NCBI RefSeq assembly: GCF_043290135.1
Contig: NC_134700.1
Coordinates: 238,050,088 to 238,114,087 of the forward strand
DNA length: 64,000 nucleotides
Source of the DNA: Rhipicephalus microplus
Lineage: Eukaryota; Arthropoda; Arachnida; Ixodida; Ixodidae
Reading direction: 5' to 3'
A program made the translations under genes and the position numbers. The notes under the pieces were generated by a model. The model did no database searches and was not told the origin of the DNA. It saw nothing but the letters and a program-made list of their open reading frames with translations. Shown here piece by piece: positions 11,848-25,944 of the stretch (position 1 is its first letter; every line of letters begins with the position of its first letter).

Positions 11848-13439
11848 CAACCTATGCCTCAATACAAACAAAAGTAGAATCATAGTTTTCGCACAAAATG
11901 CCCCAGTGCGAATTTCACTAATGTACCGACAAGACGCCATACCTCAGGTCGAGTCAGTTAGGTACTTGGGGGTGACCTACCCCGAAACACTTAACTGGAG
12001 TCCCCACATAGAAAACATGGCTGCTAAAGGAGCACGTGCCGTAGGGATGCTGCGCAGGCTCAGTAATTATCGTGCCTATTTGCGTAGAGACGTGCTCGTT
12101 ATGATATATTGCATGTACATTCGACCGATATTAGAATTCGGCAGTGTTTTGTTTTCTGGCGCTCCGGCCTACAAAGTTCGACCACTGATTCTGCTAGAAC
12201 GCGAATCTTTACACTTATGCCTGGGGCTACCTAAATATGTTGCCAACAATACCCTATACGAAGAATCCCGCCTGCCTTCTCTTATCAAAAGATTTCATAT
12301 TTTAACAGTACGTACATTCCTTAAAATCTATGCATCACCTCAGCGGAGGTCACAGTATGTGTTCATTAACCAGCAGACCTAATCCTTCAACCACCAATGG
12401 CCTAAATTACGGTGCCCTCAAGTAATATTTACTCAGAAACTTTTGGAGCCCTTAAGAGTTAACCTTTGGGAAACACTTGTGCTCAACACTGTAGATGCAA
12501 TTAGGATTGAATTTGACGATATATATTCCAAGAATGAAAAAAATTACCATATCGGTATATGAATGGCATTTTGGAAGATCATTTGGCCAATCTAGAAACA
12601 TCCATTGTGATAGCGACTGACGCTTGTGTTTATGAAGAGAAGGCTGGTGTAGGAATCGTATCATCCTCTCTAGATTGGGCTTTCTCAATTCGATTACCCG
12701 ACTTTACACCTATTTACCAAGCTGAACTACTGGCAATAGTCATAGCATTGCGTAAAGTGCCGCAAGATCTATCAGCGGCGGTGGTTCTAACAGACTGTCT
12801 TTCGGTCTGTACTGCCTTAAGCTCACCAACTTTTTGCGTACCTTAGAAACTTTCTACTCGCTCATTCCTACACATGTGCGACTCGTCCGACTAGTTTGGG
12901 TACCAGGCTATAGAGGTTTAGCTCTGAATGAGCATGCAGATGCACTAGCTGTATCTTCCCTTGATTGTCCTGTTATACCTATTTTGCCTACTTCGGAATA
13001 TATCACAGCAGCACGCTTTGAAAAACGCACAACGGCCAATAACTTTTAAAAATCCCCTTTGTTTGTATCAGACTTCCCACAGCTAAAGTTCTCTTGGAAG
13101 AACAAGTGGTGTTCATCAAGAAAGGAAGAAATAGTGATTACCAGGCTGCGTTGTCGAGTCCCCTCATCGAACTTTTACCTTCACAGGTCGGGTTTGGCAC
13201 AGTCGCCTTTGTGCCTTTATCCTAATGAGAAGGAATCATAGGAGCACTTCTTTTTGTCATGCCGAAAATTCAAAAGTCAAAGGAAAAATTTACTAGAAGA
13301 ACCCCTACGAAAGTCTGACTTAAACTTGACACTTCCGGTGATTCTTTCATTTGGCGCAGTCGCATTTGGATTCAGCCACAGGAGCGTTTTTACCACTGTT
13401 ACAAATTTCTTACGAGAATCTAAAAGAATGGAATGCTAA
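11848..13439 (+). pseudogene. LINE A ORF2, 3' part: RT end, RNase H and zinc tail
   Basis: The LINE resumes with NLCLNTNKSRIIVF, the RT segment that normally follows the motif before the insertion, then VRYLGVTY and the thumb region to about 12382. RNase H follows with IATDACVYEEKAGVGI (about 12611), YQAELLAIVIAL (about 12714) and VVLTDCLSV (about 12780), giving the D-E-D pattern. The C-terminal zinc region has CRVPSS (about 13150) and HFFLSCRKF (about 13245). Frame changes near 12382-12559 and 12830 and stops near 13047 and 13239 break the frame. The end at 13439 was chosen because LINE-like protein sequence stops there. Confidence 0.8.
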
Positions 13440-14065
13440 AAATAAGTAACTTCAGTGGTTTTATGCAGAATTTTTTTCGTTTTGTGTTTATTATGTTTTC
13501 TTTTCAAGGTTTTTTGTTTAGAAATTTAACACCTTTTTATTATTATCTATATTACCTAATTAATCCAACCCTCTCTTTCAAGAAGTGAATTAATTTAAAA
13601 AGCAAGGCACCGTCCCATTCATGGCCTATTCCCCCTAGGTGGGTTGCGCCAAGGTGTTGAGAAACCAACCAACCAACAAATCAATGTGCATTCGCCAGGC
13701 GTCGTGCTCCCTTTCCAGCCCCGCTGTTTACTCACATCGCGCGGGCGTGGAACTGGCGTTAATTTTCTGAGTGATACAATTCAACCCGCGGGTGCGCGTG
13801 CCGGGATACAGCGAGCTAGAGGATGGGGTAATGTACATTGAGCTAGTGCAAACACGCACACTGCCCGCAAGCCTTTGTTCGCACCGATTTACTCGTCATT
13901 TGGCGTTCAGCCAACTCCTTATCCTGTGTTCGTGGGGTTTTAAACGGACACTACAAATAACCACCAATATAAGTGACTTGTACATATAAGAAGCACAAAC
14001 TGCTAGCTGCCCGATTGAAGGCAGAGAATGAAGAGTCCACTCCTGTTAATTACTGGCATTCGTCA

Positions 14066-15640
<1,575 letters not shown>

Positions 15641-15803
15641 GAGTTCTTTTTTTATTATTGCCCTGTAATTGCAATTCATGAATATTAAGCTACTTTATGT
15701 TCTCGGTCTGGAATTGCCTTTGTGTATCCTTGTTCGACCCCCCCCCCCCGTATGTAATACCCCGTCAGGGGCCCTTAAGGGAAAAATAAATGATGATGAT
15801 GAT
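15641..15803 (+). mobile_element. LINE 3' end with GAT-repeat tail
   Basis: A C-run is followed by a short hairpin-like CCCCGTCAGGGGCCCTTAAG segment, AATAAA at about 15785-15790 and a (TGATGA)n tail. This is the usual form of the 3' end of a LINE whose tail is a short repeat. Only the 3' UTR is visible. The left boundary is a guess and the family is unknown. Confidence 0.45.
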
Positions 15804-17193
15804 AAATCTATTTCCTGCGCTTTATGACAGTTTATTCAAACTAAGCTTAGATTAAATATCTACTTATACCAAAGGTCGTGTTGTTGCATAAATAAAATCA
15901 AATCTTAGGCTAGAAATGCAGTGAAAATTGGTTTCTGGTTTTGTTGAGTTTGAGAAAAGAAAAATATACTTCGACGTGGCTTCTGGGAAGCGCCTCGCAG
16001 AACAACTCGTTGACCATGCTAGTGCTTTCAGCAAAGTGACGATATGCAACGGTACGGTGAAAACTGAAGCTAGGTGAAGACAAGTTTATTAGGCAGGAGT
16101 TTAATTTAATCTAAACCTCATCGTATCTCGAACTTTATTATCCCCTAGTAGAAAGAACTAGCAAAAACAAGTGGGGTACGCAGTTGTGTACAAAGCGTTT
16201 GAAAGGGGTTACCGCCACTCCAGTACCGGAGTAGCCACTGCGCTTCAACGGAACTTTTCGGTAATTTTCGAGAAGCGGAGAGTTTGGTAGAGTTGAGGCT
16301 GGGGCTCAACTAGGTGGAAGTGGAGGAACGTTTCGAGCAAGGCATTGTTCGAAAAGACGCGTGGGGTACGCCAGCAGCGTGGCGAGAAAGCCAACTGTTG
16401 CGGGTTCACTGCACAGTTGCTGTGGAAGGAGCTTCACTCGATCGCTGCACGTGGCCTAAGAAACTGTATGCAGCATCTCGCAGCAGAAGTTGCCAGTGGT
16501 GTTGTATGCCGAAAATATTGACAATGTGTCACCCGAAAGTTGGGGTCACAACATGTGCCCTGTGTGTGTACTGTGTAGCTGGCGAGAACTGCACATAGCT
16601 TTCCTTGCTTTTCGGGAACATGCGTACAATATTCTGTGCATAAGATGATGAGATGAAAATATTATTTTTGTTCTTGGAGTGCAACATAGACTATGCTACA
16701 GAAAGTTGCCTGTGTGAATACAAAAGCAAAGGCACTGAGTGTCCTAGTTTTATGCGAATATAATAAACCTGCTAAAAAACAACTAAAAACTTCTTCACTG
16801 TACAAACATTCTTTGGAAGAGTCCTTGGCTGACAAGTTGGCAAGGTGTGTTCGATCACTACGTCTACGAAATTCGAATAACGTAGCGCAAACTTTCGTTC
16901 GCCCTACATTCATTGTTAAGGCGAGACAGTACGCGCGTTTAAAACGCGAGCAATTATCACATGAAGAACGACACACGTGGTACGTGTGCATGCCGCTGTG
17001 ACTGTCGAGCCCTACGACTCCGTCGCTCGACGAGCGTGGCTCGCGTCCCACACGCAGCAGTCGCAGCAGAACACGTAACGAAGGATAGCGTTGAGCCTTC
17101 GTACGTCGAACACACTGCACTTGCGGTCTTGGTGAAACAGCATGTCGGAAGGCGGTACGGTTGCCGGCTGCTGCGCCACCACGCGGGTCTCAC
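15804..17193. other. Stretch without a recognised gene
   Basis: A 94-codon plus-strand frame at 16314-16598 and overlapping frames at 16662-17120 show no recognisable domain. Part of the 16.9-17.2 kb region may be intron of the minus-strand gene called from 17194 upward. Confidence 0.4.
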
Positions 17194-17874
17194 CGTTACC
17201 AACACTGGCACAGACAGTTTTGTCCTGGAACGAAGACTTTGGGCTGCCCGTCGAGTCGAAGCACGGGTTGTCGTAGGCACGGCACCACACGCGGCCGTTG
17301 CGGGCGTCGCGCGCATCGTTGTTAAGCCTCCTGGGCAGCGTCACCTTCTCGCTAACTGACGCGCTGATCGTGGCCACGCTAACGCGCGACCCTTCGGGGC
17401 TGACCGGTTGTGAATAAGCGTGGTGCCCGAGAGCCAACGCTTTTCCGGCCCCGACGTCTTCCTGGGCGTAAAGCACCAGCCGTTTTCGGTTGAAGCACTC
17501 ATCGCCGCCACCGGAAGACCAGGACGCCCGCTGGCCCACGGAGTTAGAAGGCGAGTAGGACAGCTGCTGTCGCGAGGAGAGCACGACGTCTAACGTTGAG
17601 TTGCTCTCTTGCCGTGGTAAGGCGCGGATGTTGTCCTGCGCCTCCTGGAAGAGGTCCAGGAAGCGGATCTCCGAGCTCGCGCTCCGCGTGGTGCTCAGCA
17701 GGTAGTAGAGGTACGTCTTGTACCGTTCCTCCTCGTCTTCGTCGCTGATGCTCTGACCCGAAGGGCTTGTTCCGACGTAGAAGCGAACGCCAGGATTGGC
17801 AGGGGACAGAGTCTGCGGGGAAGGGTTGACCACCTCGGGACAGCTGGCCCAGCGGTTAGGGTTCCAAGTGTCAT
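17194..17874 (-). CDS. Large exon of an unrecognised host gene
   Basis: On the minus strand the frame is open for about 227 codons. A pyrimidine-rich acceptor (CTTTTCTCCCCAAAG) lies just before 17874 and a donor G|GTGAGA just after 17194. The sequence is unusually GC-rich for this region. It is rich in Ser, has an acidic patch SDEDEEERYKTYLYYLLS, and later NRKRLVLYAQEDVGAGKA and SPEGSRVSVATI, which looks like an intracellular region of a larger protein. There is no signal peptide or membrane segment in the exon. I do not recognise the family. The splice sites and long open frame support a real exon, but a chance GC-rich frame cannot be excluded. Confidence 0.5.
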
Positions 17875-18350
17875 CTTTGGGGAGAAAAGACAAAATTTGT
17901 GGCTGTAAGAAGGACTGTCAGACGCGAGGATACGTGCTCTCGACGCGCAAAGGCGGCAGAAACAACTATGCATAGGCTGCAGAGAGCGATCGAGAAAGTG
18001 ACCAGAAAAAAAAGGAAAAAAGAAAAACCGGGACGTAAAATAGAAACATTAAGAGAAACTAGCGCATCATCTGAACACAGAAAGAACAACGAAACATTCT
18101 ATTTCGTAACTGATCATCCGAGAGACAGGCAGTGTAAAATCTACTTTTTACACATTTAGAAAAGTGCTATGTCAATGTAGGCTCATTGAATAAGATCGAC
18201 AATCTTTGAATAAGATCGACAAGCAGCAAATATTTCGTCTTTACTTTAGTTCGTTTCAGCTTTTTGCATTCATAGGGACGCTGCGCCGAGCTCTTATAGG
18301 TCTGTAGAAATAAGTGTCTTCCTTCTTATTGAGAGCAGCAGCACCACCAC

Positions 18351-18397
18351 CATTCTTGGAGTAGCGGAAGTAAGGAAGGAGTAGCTCAACTACTCTG
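18351..18397 (-). CDS. Possible 47-nt micro-exon of the same gene
   Basis: This would encode RVVELLLPYFRYSKN. It was proposed because it starts after CTGCCAG, joins the preceding candidate exon (19994-20129, leaving two bases) and leaves one base, which the exon at 17874 needs. The donor GTGGTG is weak and the exon is short, so this is a phase-based guess. Confidence 0.25.
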
Positions 18398-18839
18398 CTG
18401 GCAGCAGTGAACAGAGTAAAATATTTTAGTTGTCTAAGCAAGACTCACTAATGCTGAATTTAGTCACACCTCATGAGAACGACACGTCCACGAGAAAGTC
18501 TGCAGTGATACTGTTGACTGAGCCCTTGTGTTGTTCACTTCTTTGCGATTACATTTGAGTTCAGTTCGGAGTCTTCGTCACAAGCCCGGAATAGTAATAT
18601 GTTTTTAAGTAAGCATCACCTGCGCTAGTCAACAAAGGCATGTGGAACAGAAACCAAGCGACTAACATATACCCGATTCCGAAGGCATTCGGTTGCACAA
18701 ATTACCTTACATTTCAACGCAAGCGTTCAGACTCGCTTCAGATTACCTGTCACTCACATTCAAGCTGAGTCCGCCGAAAGCGCTTCAACCTCTTGTAGAA
18801 CTCGGGTGCGTTCCTGCAAATGCAAAACAGCGTATTATA

Positions 18840-18902
18840 AACACGCACACGCACTCGCACACACGCACACACGCACACGCGCACACACACACGCGCACAC
18901 TT
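18840..18902. repeat. Imperfect (CA/CG)n microsatellite
   Basis: Alternating purine-pyrimidine run of AC with occasional GC units. It is not coding. Confidence 0.9.
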
Positions 18903-19993
18903 GTGTCTTGCGTATTTTTAACGCCTGCAGACGGTGAATGTCGGCTTGTTCGCACTTCGTAATGCCAGAGTTGCCAATATTTTTGCATTGCAGTTGTTCC
19001 AGAAAACAAACGATCAGTTATTTCGTGGGTTATAGTAACCGAAGAAACAGATTTCCGATTCTCTTTTTTTCGAGTACACTTAGTGCAAGCAACTACGAGA
19101 AACTGTGCTATCAGTTTATTCACCATGGCTCCAACCCAGTGTTCTTCGGGCGGATCTAAACTTGTAATAAAGAGTGAAGAAGATTCAAATGCTAGCGCCG
19201 TTGGCATCACATCGAGAGCATTAGAGTATTGAGGTGAAGCTTCCCGTATCTTGTCACTGAATTAAACAAATGACAAACTTCCAAGCTGATATATTCGAGC
19301 GTATGCCACAGGGGAGGTGACTAGGGTGGAGTCAATGATATCGTCTGAATCATGGTTCGTAGGCGGGCAGCGTACATTCTGACGTGCCTTGCTGAGACTC
19401 GCCGGCCTAATGGCTTGCCTTTTTATGCGTGTTTAAGAGAACCAATCGAAAACAAGATTTCTTTTTGTACTCTTTAGTTTAATAACATTCATATCGCACT
19501 TATAACACAAAAAAACATCCTCTGCATTTTTTCTCAGCTTGTTTGTCTGCTGGTTCTCATTAAGGTGGTGTCCAACAAGAAAAAGAAACAACAAAAACGA
19601 GTCCTTATATTTTTCTATTATTTTGCTTACGCGTGTTCGAAACACGATATTCGCAAAAGCTATCCAATAGCACCGTATTGCTGTTGCCATGCTCATATAA
19701 AGGCGGCGTTCAAGTGGATCAATTGTTGGCACGCCACTCAAGGATGTGGGTGTGGCTGTAGCCAACATTTAGGCCTCCTCAATCTCCGCTTCCTCCCATT
19801 TTAAAGCGATAACGCGTGGAGTCATCAGTTCCTCGTACGCGCTGAAGAAAGGACAAACCTGAGAAAATTAGTGCCGACGCGCTAGTGAGAGCGACCTAGT
19901 TGTTCGTTCAAGTGGCACGTCTTAGGCAAATTTCAGAGAAACAAGCGTGGGCTTAAACTGCATAAGTTCATAAAATGCGGCTCGAAATCTTAC

Positions 19994-20129
19994 CAGCTCA
20001 GATTGATGTTCTCCGTGGGTTCGTCGATGGCGGAGATGACCTCAGACGTCTGCCTTTGAAACGCGGGCCTCTCGAAGGCAGGCGAGGCCGCCCCGGCGCA
20101 GTCATCGAGATCGCCATCTTTCGTAATAC
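19994..20129 (-). CDS. Exon of the same unrecognised host gene
   Basis: On the minus strand an acceptor ending GGCTGAATGCAG precedes 20129, and a donor CTG|GTAAGA follows 19994. The 136-nt exon reads ITKDGDLDDCAGAAS, then ERPAFQRQTSEVISAIDEPT, and ends near ENINLS. Charged, hydrophilic sequence in a single open frame between two good splice sites makes this a credible exon. It leaves two bases of a codon, which does not match the exon at 17874 directly, so at least one exon must lie between, possibly the one at 18351-18397. The family is not recognised. Confidence 0.45.
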
Positions 20130-22247
20130 CTGCATTCAGCCAGTCAGAAAACTCTCGATTACACAGCGACAGTTTAAGAGCGGGGCGTGGTCGGCCTCGC
20201 AGGTCGCGAGTGGAGAAACCCGAAGAACGAGTCCTAACAGCAAGCAGGGCTTAACAACGAGACAATGAAACTCTTGCGTCGAAAAAGCGGCATCTTTGGG
20301 GACTCGAAGAACGCTGGTGGCATTTGTCTGGAGATAATACGACTTCAGATGTGATACAGTCCTTCGATGACTACACTCACTGTATAGAGGAAAGATATAT
20401 TGCTCAACTATAAAAGATATCACTAAAGCACTGCGTAATTCGCCCAAATTTGTGGGCTTAAATTCATTTTTTTTCACAGTCATTTTTCCCATAGACGCCT
20501 ATAAATTGGAACCACTTTCTCGCGACATTGTACATAATACTGGTAACATATTTTCTATCGAAACCTAAGACGTCATTGCAGAACCAGGATTTTCTGGGAC
20601 ACTGGTGCTAAAATTGCATAAGCTTGTCTGTTCCAATTCACATATCTATATTCGTATTATGCGCTGTACTTTCTCAATCTAACCCACTTTCCATATAACG
20701 CTACCTTTTTAGGGCCTCTGGCTATCAAAGCAGAATAAGTGAAAGGAAACTGAATATGTAGAGGAACGAAACGAGCAATACATCATGGAGCAATTGGATG
20801 GAGTTCGTGCTGCGTCATGGTAATAGAGATCGCTGCAATGTGCGCCGGTTCTCGGTTTGGTTGAGGCGTCATGAATGCATGACTGCAACCGCTTAGGAGG
20901 TTCATGGATGGTGATACGATGATAAATGTGCTTTATGTACTGCCTCTACACCTGGTGTAGAACATGTTATACATCCATCTGCGCTTGATTTTAGCTGTTT
21001 GAACTGCAACAAAGATTTATCTTCGCTTTGAACTTGCAAGTTTTCATTCGCCGAAATGGCAACTACGCATGTTTAAATCTTTGACGCCGCTTCGCGTAAC
21101 AAAGTAAGGCTGGACGTGCAACCATTGCACAGTATGATTAGTTTACTTACTTCGCATGAACTGATTCCGATCCGTATAGCACGTCAAACTTTATTCAGGT
21201 TCTGAAGATCAACCCTTAGTTTGATGCACGTGGCTCCTACGTTGGGACAGCAAGGTTTAACTTTACCGTAGTCTCGTCGGATCTCTCGACGGCCTGTGCG
21301 TGATCTGACAAAGCTCCGTTGTGAAGGGCTCTTTGCCACCAGTATTTTTTTCCTTTTCACAGTATGCTAAAGCCAAAGGACGCTGCCAAAGCACATGAAC
21401 ATATTATCTAGTGTAATTACGCCATTAACCTCCTCGCAATTGATTTTTACCTTTCTTTCTGAACATATATCCTGTTATCAAGTGTGGTTTCAGGTAAGTT
21501 ATTGTCTGTAACAACGTCAAACTCATTGCTTAAGCTGTATTGAGTTTGGCACTGAGAATTACCGCCCGTTCATTTAGTAATGCTTAGTGAATTCATTATA
21601 TGTAAGTAATCGGTCCCTGTTCAACTCCTGCGTATTCTTGGGGTCCAGGTCGTGCTAGTGCACGGATAGTAAACGCTGGAGCAGCTGCGTTAGCCGCCTC
21701 GTTTAAGTTCGGCCGAGATGGATCGACAGACCCCACTTGTGCACTGGCTATTTTTTTTTTCGTCGTGAATATAGCGACACATTGTCATGCTTAAGAGCCA
21801 TATGGGATGCGAAAAAGAGTCTGCCTCGCAGACTCCGTGGTGTGAGTCACAGATAAGCTTTCCTCAGCGGAAACGCGTGCTTCAACGTGACGCGATAACG
21901 CCGCGCAGGTATCGTGTAGCACCTAGAGATACTCTATATGCATGGCCTACATAGCCGAAAAAAATGTCTGAGAACGTGTTGAGTTTTACACAATTTGACT
22001 GCGGCAGTGAAGCTAGCAGTCACACCCATTACGAAATGCTCGTTCTCACAGCATGAGCGAAAGCCGATTTGACGTCTAAAACTGTCGATCGTTTTTTTTT
22101 TTAGGAGAGCATGAAGCATCTTGCAACTATGCATACGTGTCTTCAAATCACGCTGGATTAATAGCTCCCGAATGATCTTATAATGTAATGCCAGAAATCT
22201 GGGTCATTTCGCTTATTATCAAGGTTGATATATCTGAAATGATTATG

Positions 22248-22251
<4 letters not shown>
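20130..22251. other. Stretch with a possible decayed LINE end only
   Basis: Near 20465-20570 on the plus strand a short open reading resembles the extreme C-terminus of a LINE RT protein: a Phe-rich run, then LEPLSRDIVHNTGNIFS. The match is by general pattern and weak. Otherwise no gene, RNA or element end was seen. Confidence 0.3.
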
Positions 22252-22284
<33 letters not shown>

Positions 22285-22400
22285 TCTATTCAAAGGCAGA
22301 TAATTTAGCCGGCGTATGCATATAGCTGACTTGCTACTCTGCGTGGGGAAGGGGATTGGGGGCGGAAAGGCAAAGAGAGAGAGAGAGACAAATAATAAAA
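22252..22400 (-). mobile_element. LINE 3' UTR fragment with (GA)n tail
   Basis: On the minus strand this reads a (TC)n run, a pyrimidine-rich segment, GTAGCAAGTCAGC, a moderately diverged middle and a long (TC)n tail, on the plus strand (GA)n at 22252-22282. A related GTAGCAGGCAAGAAAATGG segment occurs on the minus strand at about 26015-26035. This layout fits a LINE 3' UTR ending in a simple repeat. No coding part is present. Confidence 0.42.
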
Positions 22401-22808
22401 GGTATAACGGAAAGAAAAAAAGTTAAATATATAAACAGTTTTTTGGCTCTTGGGCGGGGACAAATGCTGACAGAATGACTTATTATGAGTTCGCAAGGTG
22501 CCACTACAGAACGTCGTTCTCGTATTGTGTTATTTATTATAGTATAAATGAATTGATAACCGACGAAGTCGACGTTTTACGGGTAGAGGTTAATTAATGG
22601 TGAATTATTGCGCACATGCTCACGTGACCACATTTACGTACGCTCATCGTTATTGAATTTACAACCGCACATGAATTCGAGACAGTATTTGATGAGTTTT
22701 TTTTTAAATGGGCTGAATCTGGAACTGAAACTAGATTGAAAAATCGGGGGACCCTTAAACTTCGCCTTTAAGAGTTGAACGTGAACGTCGTTTTCTCCGA
22801 ATACCGCT

Positions 22809-22875
22809 ATACACTAAACGTTCGAAGTGCGCACTAGGAACAGTTGCTAGTGCGTACTTCAAGCACCTAGTGTAT
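22809..22875. repeat. Long imperfect hairpin, 29-bp arms
   Basis: The left arm at 22809-22837 and the right arm at 22847-22875 are reverse complements with about six mismatches, and a 9-nt loop (GAACAGTTG) lies between. The inner 14 bp differ at one position only. It could be a foldback element, a hairpin RNA precursor or chance. No host gene is nearby. Confidence 0.7.
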
Positions 22876-23600
22876 GAAATCTTTTCGGACTTTCTGTGCA
22901 CCCACTACGTGACCTTAAGGGTGCAGTAGCGTGTGTGCCTTTTCTAGTGGGTGACGGGCTTAAAAACTAAGAAGCCGTTACGATGACGCCATGTTGTGAC
23001 GCGCTATGGCAATGTACGCTTGTACCACACATTATTACGGCAATATTTCATGTTGTATTGTGAAAAAAACGTTTACAGGACGCGCGTGTTTGCAAAAAAT
23101 GGAAGTTACTTTCACTGCATAGTACAAGCAGATGAAATTCTCTTCACTTTATTCACAAGCAGAGGCGTGGCTGTGTCGTAGAACTACAGATTGCCGCGCA
23201 GAACGGCCCGGGCTCGATTACCACCCTGACCCTGGGTTTTTATCACTTTTTATTTTATTGGCACCATTCTCGATTTTTCAGTCACGCATAAGACAATTTT
23301 TCGCTCACAACCAACGCCGCCGACGCCGCAATTTTTGTGAAACGAGCTCTTTAACGCTAGCGCGTTAATAAGGCTTTGTTGGCCCACACATACTCGCAAA
23401 TTTCAACAGGAATAATAATTTACTAATCATTATAAGTAAATTAATTATTACAGTTTTATAGGAAAGTTTAGACCTTTTATGCACCGATGCAACCTTATTT
23501 GAGCTTGTTTTGGTTCTGAATTTAGCCTAATTAAAAAAAAACTCGTTTGTTCAGGCATAAATGCAATGAATATAAATGCGCCTGGCCGGGAAGATTAATA

Positions 23601-23654
23601 CAACAATAACAACAACAACAACAACAACAACCACAACAACAACAACAACAACAA
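23601..23654. repeat. (CAA)n microsatellite
   Basis: Run of AAC/CAA triplets with two single-base interruptions. Confidence 0.95.
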
Positions 23655-23853
23655 GAGAAAAATTTAATCGAAAACAAGAGAAAGGTTTGAAGAAACGCTT
23701 TTCGTAAAGGGTGATGTAATTGAAGGTGAGTAAAAAAATGGCGTGAAGCAGTGCTAATAGCGTGCCCCCCCTCTCTCTTTCTGCAGTACGTCTACGTTAT
23801 TACCGCATAAAAAAAAAACTGAGCGGTAAAACTGCCGGACTTTAAATAGAGTC

Positions 23854-23888
23854 CATTCATTCATTCATTCATTCATTCATTCATTCAT
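23854..23888. repeat. (CATT)n microsatellite
   Basis: About eight and a half tetranucleotide units. They may be the tail of a retroelement, since a compact hairpin (GGACTTTAAATAGAGTCC) directly precedes them. Confidence 0.9.
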
Positions 23889-25944
23889 GCACAAAAGTGT
23901 ACATGTAAAGATTCATATGATTTTCGTTTCGGAAGCGCAATACCCGATTGAAAAAGCGGAAAGCATGTCATCGAAAGTGTTCTCCCTGTTTTGTGTAAAA
24001 ACGGCGAAAGTGAAGTGAAAGTCTTCCAAGTGGGCCGAAAAGAGTTCGTCGTATCGCTTGCGTTTTTCGAGTGTGCGTACGATCTCAATCCTCCGTTTAC
24101 ACTGCTCTGTAGAAGACTGACGACGTCCTTGGGCTTCATATATACCTGTGTCCACCGGCTGTGACCCAGAAACATGAAATAGCGCGCATGTTTCAAATAT
24201 CTCCGTGTTTATGCGTTTGATGCGCATTAATATCTTATGCTGTTCTTAAACTGGCAAAAGTTAGCTTGACAAAGCTAGTGAGGCACCTAGAAAAACTAAA
24301 GGGTAAGAAAGCGTTATTGTCCAGGAAATCTCAACCTAGCGCGAATAATGAGGCGGGCAGCGTGAATTAGACCACGTTTATCTGCTTTTTTTTTTCCTGC
24401 CTCGGTTTGCTCTTTTCGAAATGCAGCTATAGAATTTGTATTTGCACTAACCGTATATCAAAGTAGACGCTTTTGCGGTGACATGTGGACCATAATTAGC
24501 ACACGACTACTGCTCAATAATTCCTATAGTAAACGTATACAATCAAACGCATTTTTTTTTCTTACAATAGGGTGGGAACGCACGAGAGATCACACGTAGA
24601 TCTATCGGCCACTCACCTTCTGAAATCCATTTCCTTTGCATCACTTCCACCTAGACTGGACAAACACTCATACACGGAACTCTAACGACCGTAAGCACCG
24701 ACCGGGCGACAGCGATTCATACACTTGTGCGAGCATCCCAACCGACACGCTGCGATATTCAACTATAACCGTCGCCACGAAACCGTGGTGCTTGCGATGA
24801 CGGCTGGCAACTATGCGTCTCGAAATCGCGTAGTACATGCAGCCTCGTACGACGTCGGAGCAACACCTTGTCTGGGCGCACTCGACGAACGGAGCTCGCG
24901 CAACAGAGCTGCCGTCGTATATTCACGCTATCAGCACGGGCCGCCTCTGCCACTTCACCGCTTCTCGCACGCTTTACTTTTCTTTTTATTTTTCGTCTGC
25001 AATTTGAGATAATGCCGTGACTTGCTTTTTTTTTTCTGGGTCTCCTTTGTTTTGTTCTTTTTCTGGCGTCCCCAAACCTTGCTCCTTTTTTTCACAGTGG
25101 ACGTTGGTTCCCAGAGTAGGTGTACACGCACTAGGTCATACACAGCGCACTCGTTTGCCTACTGCAGGGGCTTCAGCGATGTGTATAAATCGCGCGGCGC
25201 GACGCCTCTCGCTTTGACGCCGCCGCCAAGTCCACGAAGGCGGAGCTGGATAAGTTTCCGCTGTCTTGTGCAACACGCCGTCATATGCAGACTCAACCTC
25301 ACCATTCCGCGTGCATCTCGTTCCTCCGTGCTTTGCTGCCAGATTTTGTTGCTTATTTTTCTTCCTTTTTTTTTTTGCAGTCAGAACTGACACGTCAGAG
25401 GTGTTTAGTCGGCTTCGGAACGATCCAGGTGCGGTATGTGTACACGGCGGGGCGCGAGGGACGCTTCTGTGGCCTTTGCCTCCTTGCCCCGCTTTTGTTA
25501 GCAGCCCTTGCCTGTATACGGCCGGCCCGGCCGTTCCCATGGCAGTGAAGGATAAGGTTCGAGAGACCAAAGTTTCACCATTTTCCTGACGAACGATCGT
25601 ACGCGTCGTGGCGATTGCCGTTCAACACCGGATGGCTGGTGTGAATCGGAAACGCTGTCTTGGTCTGGATTTCACAAAGAACTGCCGCGTTTGCAGCGAA
25701 TCTATATCAGAGTCGGTTGCGTTCTTCGGCTCGTATGTTCCGTGTTGGAATGAAGTGTGCGTATGCGAAGACGGAGTTAAATATAGGGCAGGTAAGCTTG
25801 CTTTAATGTCTAACTTGCGAGTATAAAATACAGAGATTTGATCCGCAATGATATAGTGCGGTTCAATTCGGTTCGATCATCAAGAAGAATGAAGCGAAAT
25901 TTCAGACAAACAACTTTTCCCACAATTTTTATGACATTAATTTT

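Larger units (their letters stand above)
5187..13675 (+). mobile_element. LINE A: non-LTR retrotransposon split by a Gypsy-type insertion
   Basis: This LINE is made of 5187-8028 and 11844-13675. It has a zinc-knuckle ORF1 and an ORF2 with an apurinic-type endonuclease, reverse transcriptase, RNase H and a C-terminal zinc motif, followed by an A/T-rich 3' UTR ending in a CCAAC-type tail near 13656-13680. Endonuclease, RT and RNase H in this order fit the I-like group of LINEs; the exact clade is not settled. The 5' end is truncated inside ORF1. The reading frames carry stops, a small deletion before the YADD motif and frameshifts in RNase H, so the copy is dead. The 5' boundary is approximate, because no target duplication was found. 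Confidence 0.82.
22401..25939. other. Stretch without a recognised gene; microsatellites
   Basis: It contains a long hairpin at 22809-22875, a (CAA)n tract at 23601-23654 and a (CATT)n tract at 23854-23888 after a short GGACT...AGTCC hairpin, which may be a transposon tail. Frames near 24.7-25.6 kb reach about 145 codons on overlapping strands but have no recognisable domain. Confidence 0.45.

Noticed and set aside
16961..17359. Plus-strand 132-codon frame opposite the minus-strand exon
   Set aside because: It is an antisense shadow with no splice or start context.
24725..25589. Proteins of 90-145 codons
   Set aside because: Overlapping frames on both strands with no motif; they probably arise by chance.
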